A DNA stretch of 64,000 nucleotides from Nocardiopsis sp. N85 (GCF_028882275.1 NZ_JARBUT010000001.1:620001-684000); one strand, 5' to 3'; shown: positions 1-9,608, counted from the first letter of the stretch. Notes: generated by a model from the letters alone, not told the origin. Numbers and translations are program-made.

Positions 1-827
1 ACGGCGGCCTGGAACCCTACGCCCGAGCCAAGGGCGCGGTGTTCGCCCCCGGCACCCTCCGCGTGGTCAACACCGCCGACCCCTGGTCGGTGCGCCTGGC
101 CGAGGAGGAGGGCGACCCGCACACCCCGCTGGTCGGCTTCGGCCTCGGCACCCCCCGATCGGGGGAACTGGGCGTCGTCGAGGACCTGCTGGTGGACCGG
201 GCGTTCGTCGACGACCCCGTGGGCGGCGCCGAGGAACTGGCCACGCTCGCCGACGTGCGCCCCCCCGCGCCGCACAACGTCGCCAACGCCCTCGCCGCCG
301 CCGCGCTGGCCCGCTCCACCGGGGTCGCCCCGGCGTCGATCAAGGCCGGACTGGCGGCGTTCGCCCCCGAACCGCACCGGATCGCGTACGTGGCCTCGGT
401 GGCGGGCGTCGACTACGTCGACGACTCCAAGGCCACCAACCCGCACGCCGCCGCCGCGTCCCTGGGCGCCTACGCCTCCGTGGTGTGGGTCGCCGGAGGC
501 CTGCTCAAGGGCGCCGAGGTCACCGACCTGGTCGCGGCCTCCGCCGGCCGGTTGCGCGGAGCGGTGCTCATCGGCGCCGACCGCGCCCGGTTGCGCGAGG
601 CGCTCACCGAGCACGCCCCCGACGTCCCGGTCGTGGAGATCGACGGGCCCGCCCCGGACGCACCCGAGGGACACACCGTCATGGACGCGGTGGTCGCCGC
701 CGCGACCGCCATGGCACAGGAGGGCGACACCGTCCTGCTGGCCCCGGCGGCCGCGTCCATGGACATGTTCACCAACTACCCGGAGCGCGGACGCCTCTTC
801 GCCGAGGCCGTCCGCCGATTGCTCTGA
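1..827 (+). CDS. murD: UDP-N-acetylmuramoyl-L-alanine--D-glutamate ligase MurD (5' partial)
   Basis: This is the C-terminal part (about 275 residues) of MurD, the cytoplasmic ATP-dependent ligase that adds D-glutamate to UDP-MurNAc-L-Ala. The frame is already open at base 3 and closes with TGA at 825-827, so the N-terminal and most of the ATPase domain lie left of the window. The family motif DSKATNPHA is encoded near 424-450 and the C-terminal NYPERGRLF segment matches the usual MurD end. It is the first visible gene of the dcw cluster and is followed 10 bp later by a strong hairpin. Confidence 0.95.
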   Translation, partial: GGLEPYARAKGAVFAPGTLRVVNTADPWSVRLAEEEGDPHTPLVGFGLGTPRSGELGVVEDLLVDRAFVDDPVGGAEELATLADVRPPAPHNVANALAAAALARSTGVAPASIKAGLAAFAPEPHRIAYVASVAGVDYVDDSKATNPHAAAASLGAYASVVWVAGGLLKGAEVTDLVAASAGRLRGAVLIGADRARLREALTEHAPDVPVVEIDGPAPDAPEGHTVMDAVVAAATAMAQEGDTVLLAPAAASMDMFTNYPERGRLFAEAVRRLL

Positions 828-837
828 GTGATCGATC

Positions 838-871
838 GCCGCCCGCGCGTGAGAAAACGCGCGCGGGCGGC
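838..871 (+). terminator. Terminator-like hairpin between murD and ftsW
   Basis: A perfect 12-bp stem (838-849 with 860-871) surrounds the A-rich loop TGAGAAAACG. No T-run follows, so it may be a weak or Rho-assisted terminator, an mRNA processing site or a stability element. Its place inside a cluster that is usually co-transcribed is unusual. Confidence 0.5.
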
Positions 872-993
872 CTTCGCTGTGCTCCGAACCACTCCTTTCC
901 AGGCCGAAGATGGCCAACACGCGGGAAATGTCCACGGTTCCCGACCCGCCGTTCGCCACTATTGAGGCGCGCAGGTGCGGAGGGTGGTGCGGA

Positions 994-2418
994 TTGGCGA
1001 CGACGACGGTCCCCGGAGTGGCCCGAACCCGGGCGACGGTGATCAAGGGGCGCGAGCGTCCCCTGTGGAGGGAATGGGCCGGTGCCCTGGACCGACCACT
1101 GACCTCCTACTACCTGATCCTGGGCACGGCGGTACTGCTCATCGCCCTGGGTCTGGTCATGGTGCTCTCCTCCACCATGGTCAAGTCGATCAGCGAGACC
1201 GGCTCCTCCTTCTCCCTCTTCCAGAAGCAGTTGGGGGCGGCCGTCATCGGCCTGCCCCTGATGATCCTGGCCTCCCACATGCCCCAGCAGGTCTTCCGGC
1301 TCGTCGGCTACCCCGCCATGATCGTCTCCGCGGCCCTGCTGCTGCTCACCGTCTTCCAAGGGGTCGAGGTCAACGGCGCCACCCGTTGGCTGGACATCGG
1401 CGGGCTGATCGTCCAGCCCTCCGAACCCGCCAAACTCGCCTTCGTCCTGTGGGGCGCCGGCATCCTCGCCCGCAAGGACGAACTCTCCGAACTCACCGAG
1501 TGGCGCCACCTGCTCTTCCCGCTCCTGCCCGGCTGCGGTCTGCTCGTCCTGCTCGTCCTGCTCGGCTCCAACCTGTCCACCGCACTGGTGTTCCTCGTCA
1601 CCTTTCTCGGCCTGCTGTGGGTGGTCGGCGCACCCGGCAAGCTCTTCGTGGCCATGTTCGGCCTCGTCCTGGGCCTGGCCCTCATCGCCATCGCCATCGA
1701 GCCCTACCGGATGGCCCGCGTCACCACCCTCTTCGACCCCATGGCCGACCCCCAAGGCGCCGGCATGCAGTCCCTCCACGGCCGCTACGCCCTGGGCACC
1801 GGCGGGATCTTCGGCGTCGGCATCGGCGCCAGCCGCGAGAAGTGGGGCTTCCTGCCCTTCGCCGAGTCCGACTTCGTCTTCGCCATCATCGGAGAGGAAT
1901 TCGGCCTCATCGGCACCCTGCTCCTCCTGGCGCTCTTCGGCGTCCTGGGCTACGCCGGGCTGCGGGTGGCCTTCCGCGTCAAGGAACCCTTCCCCCGCCT
2001 GGCGGCCTTCGCCATCGTCACCTGGATCATGGGCCAGACCATGATCAACGTCGGCGCCGTCATCGGCCTGCTCCCCGTCACCGGCGTCCCACTGCCCCTG
2101 GTCTCCTACGGCGGTTCGTCGTTGATCACGACCATGGTCGCCCTCGGCGTCCTCCTGTCCCTGGCCAAGACCGAACCCCAGGCACAGCGGGCCCTGGCGG
2201 CCCGGGGTCCCGGATGGGCGCAAAGGGCTCTAAGCTGGCTGGGCCTGGAGAACATCGCCAACCCGGTCACCGGCCGCGGCGGCGCCCCGTCCTCCGGGCG
2301 CGCCGCCACGGCGCGCGGCCCGCGCACACCGGGTCCCCGCGGCGGCGGGACAACGGCCAAGTACGACAGCGGACCGGTCCCGGCTGGGAGCCGGTCGAGG
2401 AGGAATCGGCGACGATGA
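994..2418 (+). CDS. ftsW: Septal peptidoglycan glycosyltransferase FtsW (SEDS family)
   Basis: FtsW polymerises lipid II at the division septum together with its class B PBP partner. About ten hydrophobic segments are visible from the LTSYYLILGTAVLL helix onward, and the SEDS signature PLVSYGGSS lies near the C-terminal end of the membrane core. A Pro/Arg/Gly-rich cytoplasmic tail of about 75 residues follows. I chose TTG at 994 because GGAGGG (979-984) sits 9 nt upstream; an ATG at 910 and GTGs at 1018 or 1039 are in frame but lack a good ribosome site, and the sequence upstream of 994 does not look conserved. The stop overlaps the murG start (ATGA), implying translational coupling. The start is the uncertain part. 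Confidence 0.93.
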   Translation: MATTTVPGVARTRATVIKGRERPLWREWAGALDRPLTSYYLILGTAVLLIALGLVMVLSSTMVKSISETGSSFSLFQKQLGAAVIGLPLMILASHMPQQVFRLVGYPAMIVSAALLLLTVFQGVEVNGATRWLDIGGLIVQPSEPAKLAFVLWGAGILARKDELSELTEWRHLLFPLLPGCGLLVLLVLLGSNLSTALVFLVTFLGLLWVVGAPGKLFVAMFGLVLGLALIAIAIEPYRMARVTTLFDPMADPQGAGMQSLHGRYALGTGGIFGVGIGASREKWGFLPFAESDFVFAIIGEEFGLIGTLLLLALFGVLGYAGLRVAFRVKEPFPRLAAFAIVTWIMGQTMINVGAVIGLLPVTGVPLPLVSYGGSSLITTMVALGVLLSLAKTEPQAQRALAARGPGWAQRALSWLGLENIANPVTGRGGAPSSGRAATARGPRTPGPRGGGTTAKYDSGPVPAGSRSRRNRRR

Positions 2419-3581
2419 GGGTAGCCCTCGCCGGAGGCGGCACGGCCGGGCACATCGAGCCCGCGCTCTCCCTTGCGGACGCGCTGCGGCGCATCGACCC
2501 CACCACGGAGATCCTCTGCCTGGGCACCGAACGCGGTCTGGAGACCCGCCTCGTGCCCATGCGCGGATACGAGTTGGGTCTGATCCCCGCGGTCCCCCTG
2601 CCCCGCAAACTCACCCCGCAACTGCTCAGTGTCCCCGGCAAGCTCGCCGGAGCCCTCAGCGCCGCCGGCGACCACCTGGACCGCCTCCAGGCCGACGTCA
2701 TCGTCGGCTTCGGCGGCTACGTGGCCACCCCCGGATACCTGGCGGCCCGACGGCGGCGCATCCCCATCGTCGTCCACGAGGCCAACCCCCTGCCCGGGCT
2801 GGCCAACCGACTGGGCGCCCGCATGACCGAGCACGTCTACACCGGTCACCCCCACACCCAGATCCGCCACGGCCGGTTCATCGGCATCCCCCTGCGCCAA
2901 CAGATCACCACCCTGGACCGGCTGGCCATGGGCGACAAGGCCCGCGCCTACTTCGGACTCCGCTCCGACCTGCCCACCCTGCTGATCTTCGGCGGCTCCC
3001 AGGGCGCCCAGCGCATCAACGAGACCGCCTTCGCCGCCCGTGACGCCTTCCGCGACCACGGCGTCCAGGTCCTGCACGTGGTCGGCCCCAAGAACGCCGA
3101 CGAACCCCAGGACCTCACCCAGGACGGCATCCCCTACGTCGCCGTGCCCTACGTCGACCGAATGGACATGGCCTACGCCGCCGCCGACATCGCCATGTGC
3201 CGATCCGGCGCGATGACCTGCGCCGAACTCACCGCCGTCGGCCTGCCCGGCGCGTTCGTGCCCCTGGCCATCGGCAACGGCGAACAGGCCCTCAACGCCG
3301 AACCCATCGTCCAGGCGGGTGGCGGCCTCATGGTGAACAACGCCGAGATCTCCGTCGAATGGATCACCGGTCGGCTCATCCCGCTGCTCACCGACACCGA
3401 CCGGGTCGTGGCCATGTCCGAGGCCGCCGCCCGCATGGGCCGCCGCGACGCCGACATGGAACTGGCCCGCGAGGTCGCCGCCATCGCCCGCGGCGACCGG
3501 CCCAGCCCCGAAATCCCCGTCCCCGAAGACGACAACGGCGACGACACCTACTACGACGACGACGGGAAGGACGCCCGATGA
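2415..3581 (+). CDS. murG: UDP-GlcNAc:lipid I N-acetylglucosaminyltransferase MurG
   Basis: MurG is the peripheral membrane GT-B enzyme that converts lipid I to lipid II on the inner leaflet. The 388-residue product has the usual length. The N-terminal GGGTAGH loop is at residues 7-13, FGGSQGA opens the second Rossmann domain, and a CRSGAMT segment with a GNGEQ loop marks the UDP-GlcNAc pocket. The C-terminus carries a short acidic Asp/Glu/Tyr-rich tail. The ATG at 2415 overlaps the ftsW stop and the gene overlaps murC by 4 bp, so ftsW-murG-murC is one translationally coupled unit. Confidence 0.97.
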   Translation: MRVALAGGGTAGHIEPALSLADALRRIDPTTEILCLGTERGLETRLVPMRGYELGLIPAVPLPRKLTPQLLSVPGKLAGALSAAGDHLDRLQADVIVGFGGYVATPGYLAARRRRIPIVVHEANPLPGLANRLGARMTEHVYTGHPHTQIRHGRFIGIPLRQQITTLDRLAMGDKARAYFGLRSDLPTLLIFGGSQGAQRINETAFAARDAFRDHGVQVLHVVGPKNADEPQDLTQDGIPYVAVPYVDRMDMAYAAADIAMCRSGAMTCAELTAVGLPGAFVPLAIGNGEQALNAEPIVQAGGGLMVNNAEISVEWITGRLIPLLTDTDRVVAMSEAAARMGRRDADMELAREVAAIARGDRPSPEIPVPEDDNGDDTYYDDDGKDAR

Positions 3582-5074
3582 CCCTGGTGCGACCGACCGA
3601 CCCGATCCCCGTCGACGAACTGGGCCGCACCCACTTCATCGGCCTGGGCGGCGCCGGCATGTCCGGCATCGCCCGCGTGCTCCTGCAATCGGGCGTCGAG
3701 GTGTCCGGCAGCGACGCCCGCGACAGCGACACCCTGCGCGAACTCGAAGAGATGGGCGCCCGCGCCCACGTCGGCCACGCCGCCGAGAACCTCGGCGCCG
3801 CCGAGACCGTCGTCGTCTCCTCCGCCGTCCGGGAGAACAACCCCGAACTCGCCGAGGCCCGCCGGCGGGGCCTGCGCGTCCTGCCGCGCGCCGCCGCGCT
3901 GGGCGCCCTGCTGCTGGGCCGCGAGGGCATCGCCATCGCCGGCACCCACGGCAAGACCACCACCACCTCGATGGTCACCGTCGTCCTCCAGCACCTGGGC
4001 GTCGACCCCGGCTACGTCATCGGTGGAAAACTCGTCACCACCGGCCTCGGGGCCGACGCCGGCATCGGCGGCCCCATCGCGGTGGAGGCCGACGAGAGCG
4101 ACGGCTCCTTCCTCATGCTCTCCCCGAAGATCGCCGTCGTCACCAACGTCGAAGCCGACCACCTCGACAACTACAGCGGCATCGAGGAGATCCACGCCAA
4201 CTTCGCGTCGTTCGTCGACCGCGTCGAACGCACCCTCATCGTCGGCATCGACGACGAGGGAGCGCGCCGCGTCGCCCGGACCGCCCGCGAACGCGGCAAG
4301 AAGGTCCTCACCTACGGCGAGACCGCCGACGCCGACTACCGGATCACCCGCATCCGCCCCCGCGGCTTCACCACCGAGTTCACCCTCGCCACCGCCGACG
4401 GCGGTGAGATCGAGGGCAGCGTCGCCGTCCCCGGACGCCACAACGTGCTCAACGCCGCGGCCGCCGTCGCCGTCGCGGACGAACTCGGCCACGACCTGGA
4501 GGTCGCGGTCGAGGGCATCGCCGACTTCGGCGGGGCCGCCCGCCGCTTCGAGGCCAAGGGCGCGGCGGGCGGTGTGGGCGTCTACGACAGCTACGCCCAC
4601 CACCCCACCGAACTGGAGGCCGACCTGCGCGCCACCCGGGGCGCCCTGGAATCGTTCGCCGAGCAGGCGCGCGAAGCCGGGGAAGAACAGCCCGAGGGCC
4701 GCATCATCGCCGTCTTCCAGCCCCACCTGTACAGCCGCACCCGCATCTTCGCCGACGAGTTCGGGGCCGCCCTCACCCTGGCCGACGAGGTCGTGGTGTT
4801 GGGGATCTACGCCGCCCGTGAGGACCCCGAACCCGGGGTCACCGCCGAACTCATCACCTCCAGGGTCGGACACGACCGGGTGCACCACACACCCGACCGC
4901 GCCGACGCCGTCCGGCTGGCCGCCGACCTGGCGCGCCCCGGCGACATCGTCCTGACGATGGGCGCCGGCGACATCACCGAACTGGGTCCGCTCATCGTGG
5001 ACCGGTTGGCCGAGGTCGCCGACGTGGAGGAGATGGCCGAATCCCTCGGCCGCGGCGGACGGGGCCGGGACTGA
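3578..5074 (+). CDS. murC: UDP-N-acetylmuramate--L-alanine ligase MurC
   Basis: MurC adds the first amino acid, L-alanine, to UDP-MurNAc in the cytoplasm. The 498-residue protein shows the N-terminal Rossmann motif GLGGAGMSG (about residues 22-30), the ATP P-loop GTHGKTTT (122-129), the central domain motif EADESDGSF, and YAHHPTE in the C-terminal domain. The ATG at 3578 overlaps the murG stop. An acidic insertion (FAEQAREAGEEQPEG) lies in the C-terminal domain. murB and ddl, found between murC and ftsQ in some bacteria, are absent here. Confidence 0.97.
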   Translation: MTLVRPTDPIPVDELGRTHFIGLGGAGMSGIARVLLQSGVEVSGSDARDSDTLRELEEMGARAHVGHAAENLGAAETVVVSSAVRENNPELAEARRRGLRVLPRAAALGALLLGREGIAIAGTHGKTTTTSMVTVVLQHLGVDPGYVIGGKLVTTGLGADAGIGGPIAVEADESDGSFLMLSPKIAVVTNVEADHLDNYSGIEEIHANFASFVDRVERTLIVGIDDEGARRVARTARERGKKVLTYGETADADYRITRIRPRGFTTEFTLATADGGEIEGSVAVPGRHNVLNAAAAVAVADELGHDLEVAVEGIADFGGAARRFEAKGAAGGVGVYDSYAHHPTELEADLRATRGALESFAEQAREAGEEQPEGRIIAVFQPHLYSRTRIFADEFGAALTLADEVVVLGIYAAREDPEPGVTAELITSRVGHDRVHHTPDRADAVRLAADLARPGDIVLTMGAGDITELGPLIVDRLAEVADVEEMAESLGRGGRGRD

Positions 5075-5089
5075 CGTCGGAGGACACGG

Positions 5090-5866
5090 GTGAGGGCAGA
5101 CCACGACGGAGCGCCACGCGGCGGGGACCCCGACACCGGGACCCGGCCGCGCGCCGACACCCCGACCGCGAGGACGGTGCGCGAACGGTCCGACCCCTGG
5201 AAGGTCGCCTTCGTGGCGCTCCTGGTCGTCGCCCTCGTCTGCGTCGTCACCTGGATCCTCCTCGGCTCCCGCCTGCTGGTGGTGCGCGAGGTCTCCGTGA
5301 CCGGCCTGGACCGGGTCGACCACGATGAGGTCGTCGCCGCCGTGGACGTCCCCACCGGCACCCCCCTGATCCGGGTGGACCTGGCGGACGGCGCCGAACG
5401 CGCCGCCTCGCTGCCACTGGTGGAATCGGCCACGGTCACCCGCGGCTGGCCCGCCACCCTACGGGTCGAGGTCGTCGAACGCCGACCCCTGCTCGCCGTG
5501 CGGGTGGGGGAGGAGTACCGACTCGTCGACCGGGACGGGATCCGCATCGAGGACTCCCCGACCCGGCCCGGCACCCACCCCCTGGTGCGGGTGACCGGAG
5601 AGGTGGAGGGGAACGAGGCCGTCCGGGCCGCCGCCGACATCGTCGAAAGCGCCCCCGACTCCTTCCTCGCCCGGATCCGGCTCATCGACGCCACCGACAC
5701 GGAGAACATCCGGATCGAGGTCACCGAGGGCTCCGTGATCGAGTGGGGGACCGCCCAGGGCGCCGAGGACAAGAGCGACGTCCTGCGCGTGCTCATGCGC
5801 GAACACCCGCCGGGGGAGGAGACCGTCTACGACGTCTCCACCCCCGACCTGGCCATCGTCCGGTGA
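5090..5866 (+). CDS. ftsQ: Cell division protein FtsQ
   Basis: FtsQ is a bitopic divisome protein that recruits and regulates FtsL/FtsB and the septal synthase. The product has a basic cytoplasmic N-terminus, one transmembrane helix (about residues 38-59), a POTRA domain starting at VREVSVTGLDRV (about 65-132), and a beta-rich extracellular domain with the usual VVERRPLLAVR segment. The GTG start at 5090 is supported by GGAGGA 5-10 nt upstream. It lies 15 bp after murC and is separated from ftsZ by about 490 bp, so ftsZ can be expressed separately. Confidence 0.93.
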   Translation: MRADHDGAPRGGDPDTGTRPRADTPTARTVRERSDPWKVAFVALLVVALVCVVTWILLGSRLLVVREVSVTGLDRVDHDEVVAAVDVPTGTPLIRVDLADGAERAASLPLVESATVTRGWPATLRVEVVERRPLLAVRVGEEYRLVDRDGIRIEDSPTRPGTHPLVRVTGEVEGNEAVRAAADIVESAPDSFLARIRLIDATDTENIRIEVTEGSVIEWGTAQGAEDKSDVLRVLMREHPPGEETVYDVSTPDLAIVR

Positions 5867-6053
5867 AGCGGCGACCAGAAGTGGGGAAAAGACGGCAAAG
5901 TCCCCGGAAGTCGGATCCGGACCCTCCCGATCGGGGGCCGAAGGGCGCACAGAGGGGGCCACGGACACGACGCGGGGACATTCCAGACGCGACGCGCCGG
6001 GTCGGCACATCGCTTCCTCGTGTTATACGACGTTAGGCTGAAGTCGTCATCGG

Positions 6054-6082
6054 TTGCCGGTGGTGGACGGTCGGCTTAGTGT
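6054..6082 (+). promoter_or_regulatory. Candidate ftsZ promoter in the 491-bp ftsQ-ftsZ gap
   Basis: Within the non-coding stretch 5867-6357, TTGCCG (6054-6059) and TAGTGT (6077-6082) are separated by exactly 17 bp, a good match to a housekeeping actinobacterial promoter. It would give an ftsZ leader of about 270 nt. In Streptomyces ftsZ has several promoters in the equivalent gap, including a developmental one; other AT-richer patches here (near 6020-6040 and 6110-6150) could hold more, but I cannot assign them. Confidence 0.5.
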
Positions 6083-6357
6083 CGAGAGTCACGATCATCG
6101 TCAACAAAGTACAGAACACGCTTTTCGGGGTACGCGGGAATCGTATTTCCTCCCGCCGAGCCGAGGGAGGCGTCGGCCCACCCCGGGTCGGCACCCCGCG
6201 GTCCACACGGCCCCGGGTCCCCCGTCCCGGCGTCCGCGGACGCCTTGTCGGGGTACCCGAAACGCACACTGTAGAACCGGATGCCGGACCCTCCGGCCCG
6301 ACGGCCCCGCCGTCGAGCGGACGGGAACGGCGTATGCGAGCGGAAAGGCCCCTCGTC

Positions 6358-7851
6358 GTGGCAGCACCGCAGAACTACCTCGCGGTCATCAAAGTCGTCG
6401 GTATCGGCGGCGGCGGTGTCAACGCCGTCAACCGAATGATCGAAGAGGGGCTCAAGGGCGTCGAGTTCATCGCGATCAATACCGACGCCCAAGCGCTGCT
6501 GATGAGTGACGCGGACGTCAAACTGGACGTCGGTCGTGAACTCACGCGCGGACTGGGAGCCGGAGCCAACCCCGATGTCGGCCGCAAGGCCGCCGAAGAT
6601 CACCGCGAGGAGATCGAAGAGGTCCTCAAGGGGGCCGACATGGTCTTCGTCACCGCCGGTGAGGGTGGCGGGACCGGTACGGGCGGCGCGCCCGTGGTCG
6701 CCAACATCGCCCGATCCCTGGGAGCACTCACCATCGGTGTGGTCACCCGCCCCTTCGGTTTCGAGGGCAAGCGCCGGGCGACCCAGGCCGAGTCGGGGAT
6801 CGCGATGCTCCGCGAGGAGGTGGACACGCTCATCGTGATCCCCAACGACCGGCTGCTCTCCATCTCCGACCGGCAGGTCAGCGTCCTGGACGCCTTCAAG
6901 GCCGCCGACCAGGTCCTGCTCTCCGGTGTCCAGGGCATCACCGACCTGATCACCACACCGGGCCTGATCAACCTCGACTTCGCCGACGTCAAGTCGGTCA
7001 TGTCCGGGGCCGGATCCGCGCTCATGGGCATCGGCTCCGCACGCGGGGACGACCGGGCCGTCGCGGCGGCGGAGATGGCGATCTCCTCCCCGCTCCTGGA
7101 GGCCAGCATCGACGGCGCCCACGGCGTCCTGCTGTCCATCCAGGGCGGCTCCGACCTGGGCCTGTTCGAGATCAACGAGGCGGCCCAGCTCGTCTCCAAC
7201 TCGGCGGCGCCCGACGCCAACATCATCTTCGGCGCGGTCATCGACGACGCCCTGGGCGACGAGGTCCGTGTGACCGTCATCGCCGCGGGCTTCGACGAAC
7301 CCGAGGTCACCGGTCCGTCCCTGCACAGGCACGAGCCGGCGGACCCTCCTAAGGCCGTCGCCCCCACGGCGGGCAGCGCGTCCGGTGGGGAGGGGGCGCC
7401 GTCCGCGCCCGCCACCACGGGCGCGAACGGGGCGTCGGCCGAGAACCTGCCGTGGTCGGGCGGTCGTCAGACCACGCCCGAACCGGCCCGTCCGCAGACC
7501 CCGCCGCTCTCCCAGCGCCCCGTACGGCAGGACCCGCCCCCGGCGGCGCCCGAACCGTTCGAACAGCCGGCGGTCGACCCCGAACCCCAGGGCCAGGACC
7601 CGGTGGAGCAGCCCGAGCCGCAGGCTCCGTCCTACGGCACCTCCTACGCCGATTCCTCCTACGCCGACCACACCGGTCAGGAGGAGACCCGGGACCGTGA
7701 GGAGCCGGCCGCCCGGGAGGACGAGCAGTCCCGCTCTATCCACGTGGTCTCGGAGTCGGTCGCCGAACGGCGCGCCGACGTCCCCACGCCCCGCCGCCGG
7801 GTCGTCTTCGAAGAGCCCGACGACCTGGACGTCCCCGACTTCCTGAAGTAG
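6358..7851 (+). CDS. ftsZ: Cell division GTPase FtsZ
   Basis: FtsZ is the tubulin-like GTPase that forms the Z-ring. Starting at GTG 6358 the protein begins [10 protein letters not shown], the conserved actinobacterial N-terminus, with GGAAAGG about 10 nt upstream. The tubulin signature GGGTGTG is at residues 103-109, the T7-loop NLDFAD at about 205-210 carries both catalytic aspartates, and [10 protein letters not shown] precedes the nucleotide loop. A Pro/Glu-rich linker of about 160 residues leads to the conserved C-terminal peptide [10 protein letters not shown], which binds SepF-type anchors. In-frame codons continue upstream to 6079 but look non-coding. At 497 residues it is longer than most FtsZ because of the linker. 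Confidence 0.97.
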   Translation: MAAPQNYLAVIKVVGIGGGGVNAVNRMIEEGLKGVEFIAINTDAQALLMSDADVKLDVGRELTRGLGAGANPDVGRKAAEDHREEIEEVLKGADMVFVTAGEGGGTGTGGAPVVANIARSLGALTIGVVTRPFGFEGKRRATQAESGIAMLREEVDTLIVIPNDRLLSISDRQVSVLDAFKAADQVLLSGVQGITDLITTPGLINLDFADVKSVMSGAGSALMGIGSARGDDRAVAAAEMAISSPLLEASIDGAHGVLLSIQGGSDLGLFEINEAAQLVSNSAAPDANIIFGAVIDDALGDEVRVTVIAAGFDEPEVTGPSLHRHEPADPPKAVAPTAGSASGGEGAPSAPATTGANGASAENLPWSGGRQTTPEPARPQTPPLSQRPVRQDPPPAAPEPFEQPAVDPEPQGQDPVEQPEPQAPSYGTSYADSSYADHTGQEETRDREEPAAREDEQSRSIHVVSESVAERRADVPTPRRRVVFEEPDDLDVPDFLK

Positions 7852-7977
7852 CGGATCGACACCCCGGTACCATCGACGTGTCAGCGGCCCCGACCCGAGC
7901 GGACGGGGCCGTCGCCGCCCCGGGCGTCCGACGCCGACCGTGCCGCCCGGGCAGAGGGAAGGACAGCGGGCAGCCGG

Positions 7978-8697
7978 ATGGTCACCATCGCCGACCTCGG
8001 GCACGGGGTCCGTGCCGCCGTCACCGAACGCCACGGCGGGACCGGCGTCCCGCCCTACGACTCGCTCAACCTCGGCCTGGGCACGGGCGACGATCGGGAG
8101 ACGGTCCTGGCCAACCGGCGCCTCGCCGCCGAGGACCTGGGCTTTCCGGTCGACCGGATCGTCTGGATGAACCAGGTGCACAGCGCGGACGTCCTCGTCG
8201 CGAAGGTCCCCGGCGGCGTCGGTACCTGTGACGGGGTCGTCACCACCCGATCCGATCTGGTCCTGGCCTCCCTGGCCGCCGACTGCCTGCCCGTCCTGGC
8301 GGCGGACGGGGAGAGGGGTGTCCTGGGCGCCGCCCACTCGGGCCGCTCGGGCACCGCCCACGGGATCGCCGGCAACCTCGTCGCGACGATGGTCGACCAC
8401 GGCGCCCGCCCCGAGCACATCACCGTCTTCCTGGGACCCGCCATCTGCGGCTCCTGCTACGAGGTGCCGCCGGAACTCCAGGCCGAGACCGCCCGCCACA
8501 CACCCGAGGCCGCCTCCACCACCCGGCGGGGCACCACCGGGGTGGACATGGTCGCCGCCGTCACCGCCCAGCTGCGTCGGGCCGGCGTCACCGACATCCG
8601 CGCCGACGGCCGCTGCACCCTGGAGAGCCCCGAGCTGTTCTCCCACCGGGGCGGTGCGCCCACCGGCCGATTCGCCTCGTTCATCTGGCGCGTCTGA
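7978..8697 (+). CDS. pgeF: Peptidoglycan editing factor PgeF (YfiH/laccase-domain family)
   Basis: This 239-residue protein belongs to the YfiH/PgeF family, whose members edit L-Ser-containing peptidoglycan precursors and in other lineages act on purine nucleosides. The predicted metal triad is visible: His68 in NQVHSADV, Cys103 in ADCLPVL and His120 in AAHSGRSGT. The HSG segment replaces the common HAGWRG, a modest departure. A GPAICGSCYEV segment follows as in the family. It sits between ftsZ and yggS, its standard actinobacterial position. The ATG at 7978 has GAGGGAAGGA further upstream. Confidence 0.9.
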   Translation: MVTIADLGHGVRAAVTERHGGTGVPPYDSLNLGLGTGDDRETVLANRRLAAEDLGFPVDRIVWMNQVHSADVLVAKVPGGVGTCDGVVTTRSDLVLASLAADCLPVLAADGERGVLGAAHSGRSGTAHGIAGNLVATMVDHGARPEHITVFLGPAICGSCYEVPPELQAETARHTPEAASTTRRGTTGVDMVAAVTAQLRRAGVTDIRADGRCTLESPELFSHRGGAPTGRFASFIWRV

Positions 8698-8748
8698 GGG
8701 ACCACCGACGACCCCGGACGGACCCGCGCCCACAGGAGTAAGGACAAC

Positions 8749-9474
8749 GTGTCACACGACCCGGCCCGCGTAGAGCGGATCAAGGCCAACCTCGCGGCCG
8801 CCCGCACCCGCATCGAAGAGGCCTGCCACAAGGCCGACCGAAACCCCTCCGAGGTGTCCCTGATCGCCGTCACCAAGACCCGCCCGGCCGAGGACGTGCG
8901 CATCCTGGCCTCCCTCGGCGTCACCGACGTCGGCGAGAACCGCGACCAGGAGGCGGCGCCCAAGGCCGCCGCCACCGCCGACCTCGACCTCACCTGGCAC
9001 TTCGTCGGCCAGTTGCAGACCAACAAGGCCAAGTCGGTGGCCTCCTACGCCGACGTCGTCCACTCGGTCGACCGGGACAGGCTCGCCCGGGCCCTGGGGG
9101 ACCGGGCCGCGTCCGCCGGCCGACGCCTCACCTGCCTGGTGCAGGTCGACCTCGACGACGGGTCCCAGGCGGGAGTGCTCGGGCCCCGGGGCGGGGTCGA
9201 CCCCGCCGACGCCCTCGACCTGGCGGCCCGGATCGATGAGCACGACGCCCTCACCCTGGGCGGGGTGATGGCGGTCGCGCCGCGTGAGGGTGATCCCCAC
9301 GAGGCGTTCGGTCGCCTTTATGAGGTCGCGTGTCGGATCCGTGATCGTTATCCTCTGGCGACGGTGATCTCCGCGGGCATGAGCGGGGACCTCGAAGCCG
9401 CGATCGAGCGAGGCGCGACACACCTGCGCCTCGGTACGGCGTTGCTCGGCGACCGGGGACCGATCGTGGGGTAA
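8749..9474 (+). CDS. YggS/PLPBP-family pyridoxal phosphate homeostasis protein
   Basis: This is a single-domain alanine-racemase-fold protein that binds PLP without known catalysis and keeps PLP and amino-acid pools balanced. The PLP lysine is Lys43 in SLIAVTKTRP, followed by VGENRDQEA and WHFVGQLQTNK, all family hallmarks; GMSGDLEAAI lies near the C-terminus. The GTG start has AGGAG about 10 nt upstream. Length (241 residues) and position between pgeF and sepF are typical. Codon use near 9290-9360 is less GC-biased than in its neighbours. Confidence 0.93.
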   Translation: MSHDPARVERIKANLAAARTRIEEACHKADRNPSEVSLIAVTKTRPAEDVRILASLGVTDVGENRDQEAAPKAAATADLDLTWHFVGQLQTNKAKSVASYADVVHSVDRDRLARALGDRAASAGRRLTCLVQVDLDDGSQAGVLGPRGGVDPADALDLAARIDEHDALTLGGVMAVAPREGDPHEAFGRLYEVACRIRDRYPLATVISAGMSGDLEAAIERGATHLRLGTALLGDRGPIVG

Positions 9475-9496
9475 TGTCCCCACATAGACCTTGGAA

Positions 9497-9553
9497 CCCG
9501 TCTGTGGAGTTCGCCCGAAAGGGCGTCCCACCCCGTTGAGAAGGGGAGACGGG
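9497..9553 (+). other. Predicted branched RNA fold in the sepF 5' region
   Basis: CCCGTCT (9497-9503) pairs with AGACGGG (9547-9553) to enclose two hairpins: GTGG/CCAC stacked on GCCC-GAAA-GGGC (tetraloop 9517-9520), and CCC/GGG with a 9-nt loop. Together they form a plausible three-way junction about 55 nt before the sepF start. GC-rich DNA folds easily, so this may be chance. Confidence 0.3.
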
Positions 9554-9608
9554 ACCGTACGGAGGAGTCGGCTGCGGTGAAGGCCGCGGGGACGACGGAG
9601 GACATGAG

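Noticed and set aside
6076-8733. An 885-codon - strand frame across ftsZ and pgeF
   Set aside because: It crosses two well-supported genes and their gap with Gly/Arg-rich, motif-free sequence.
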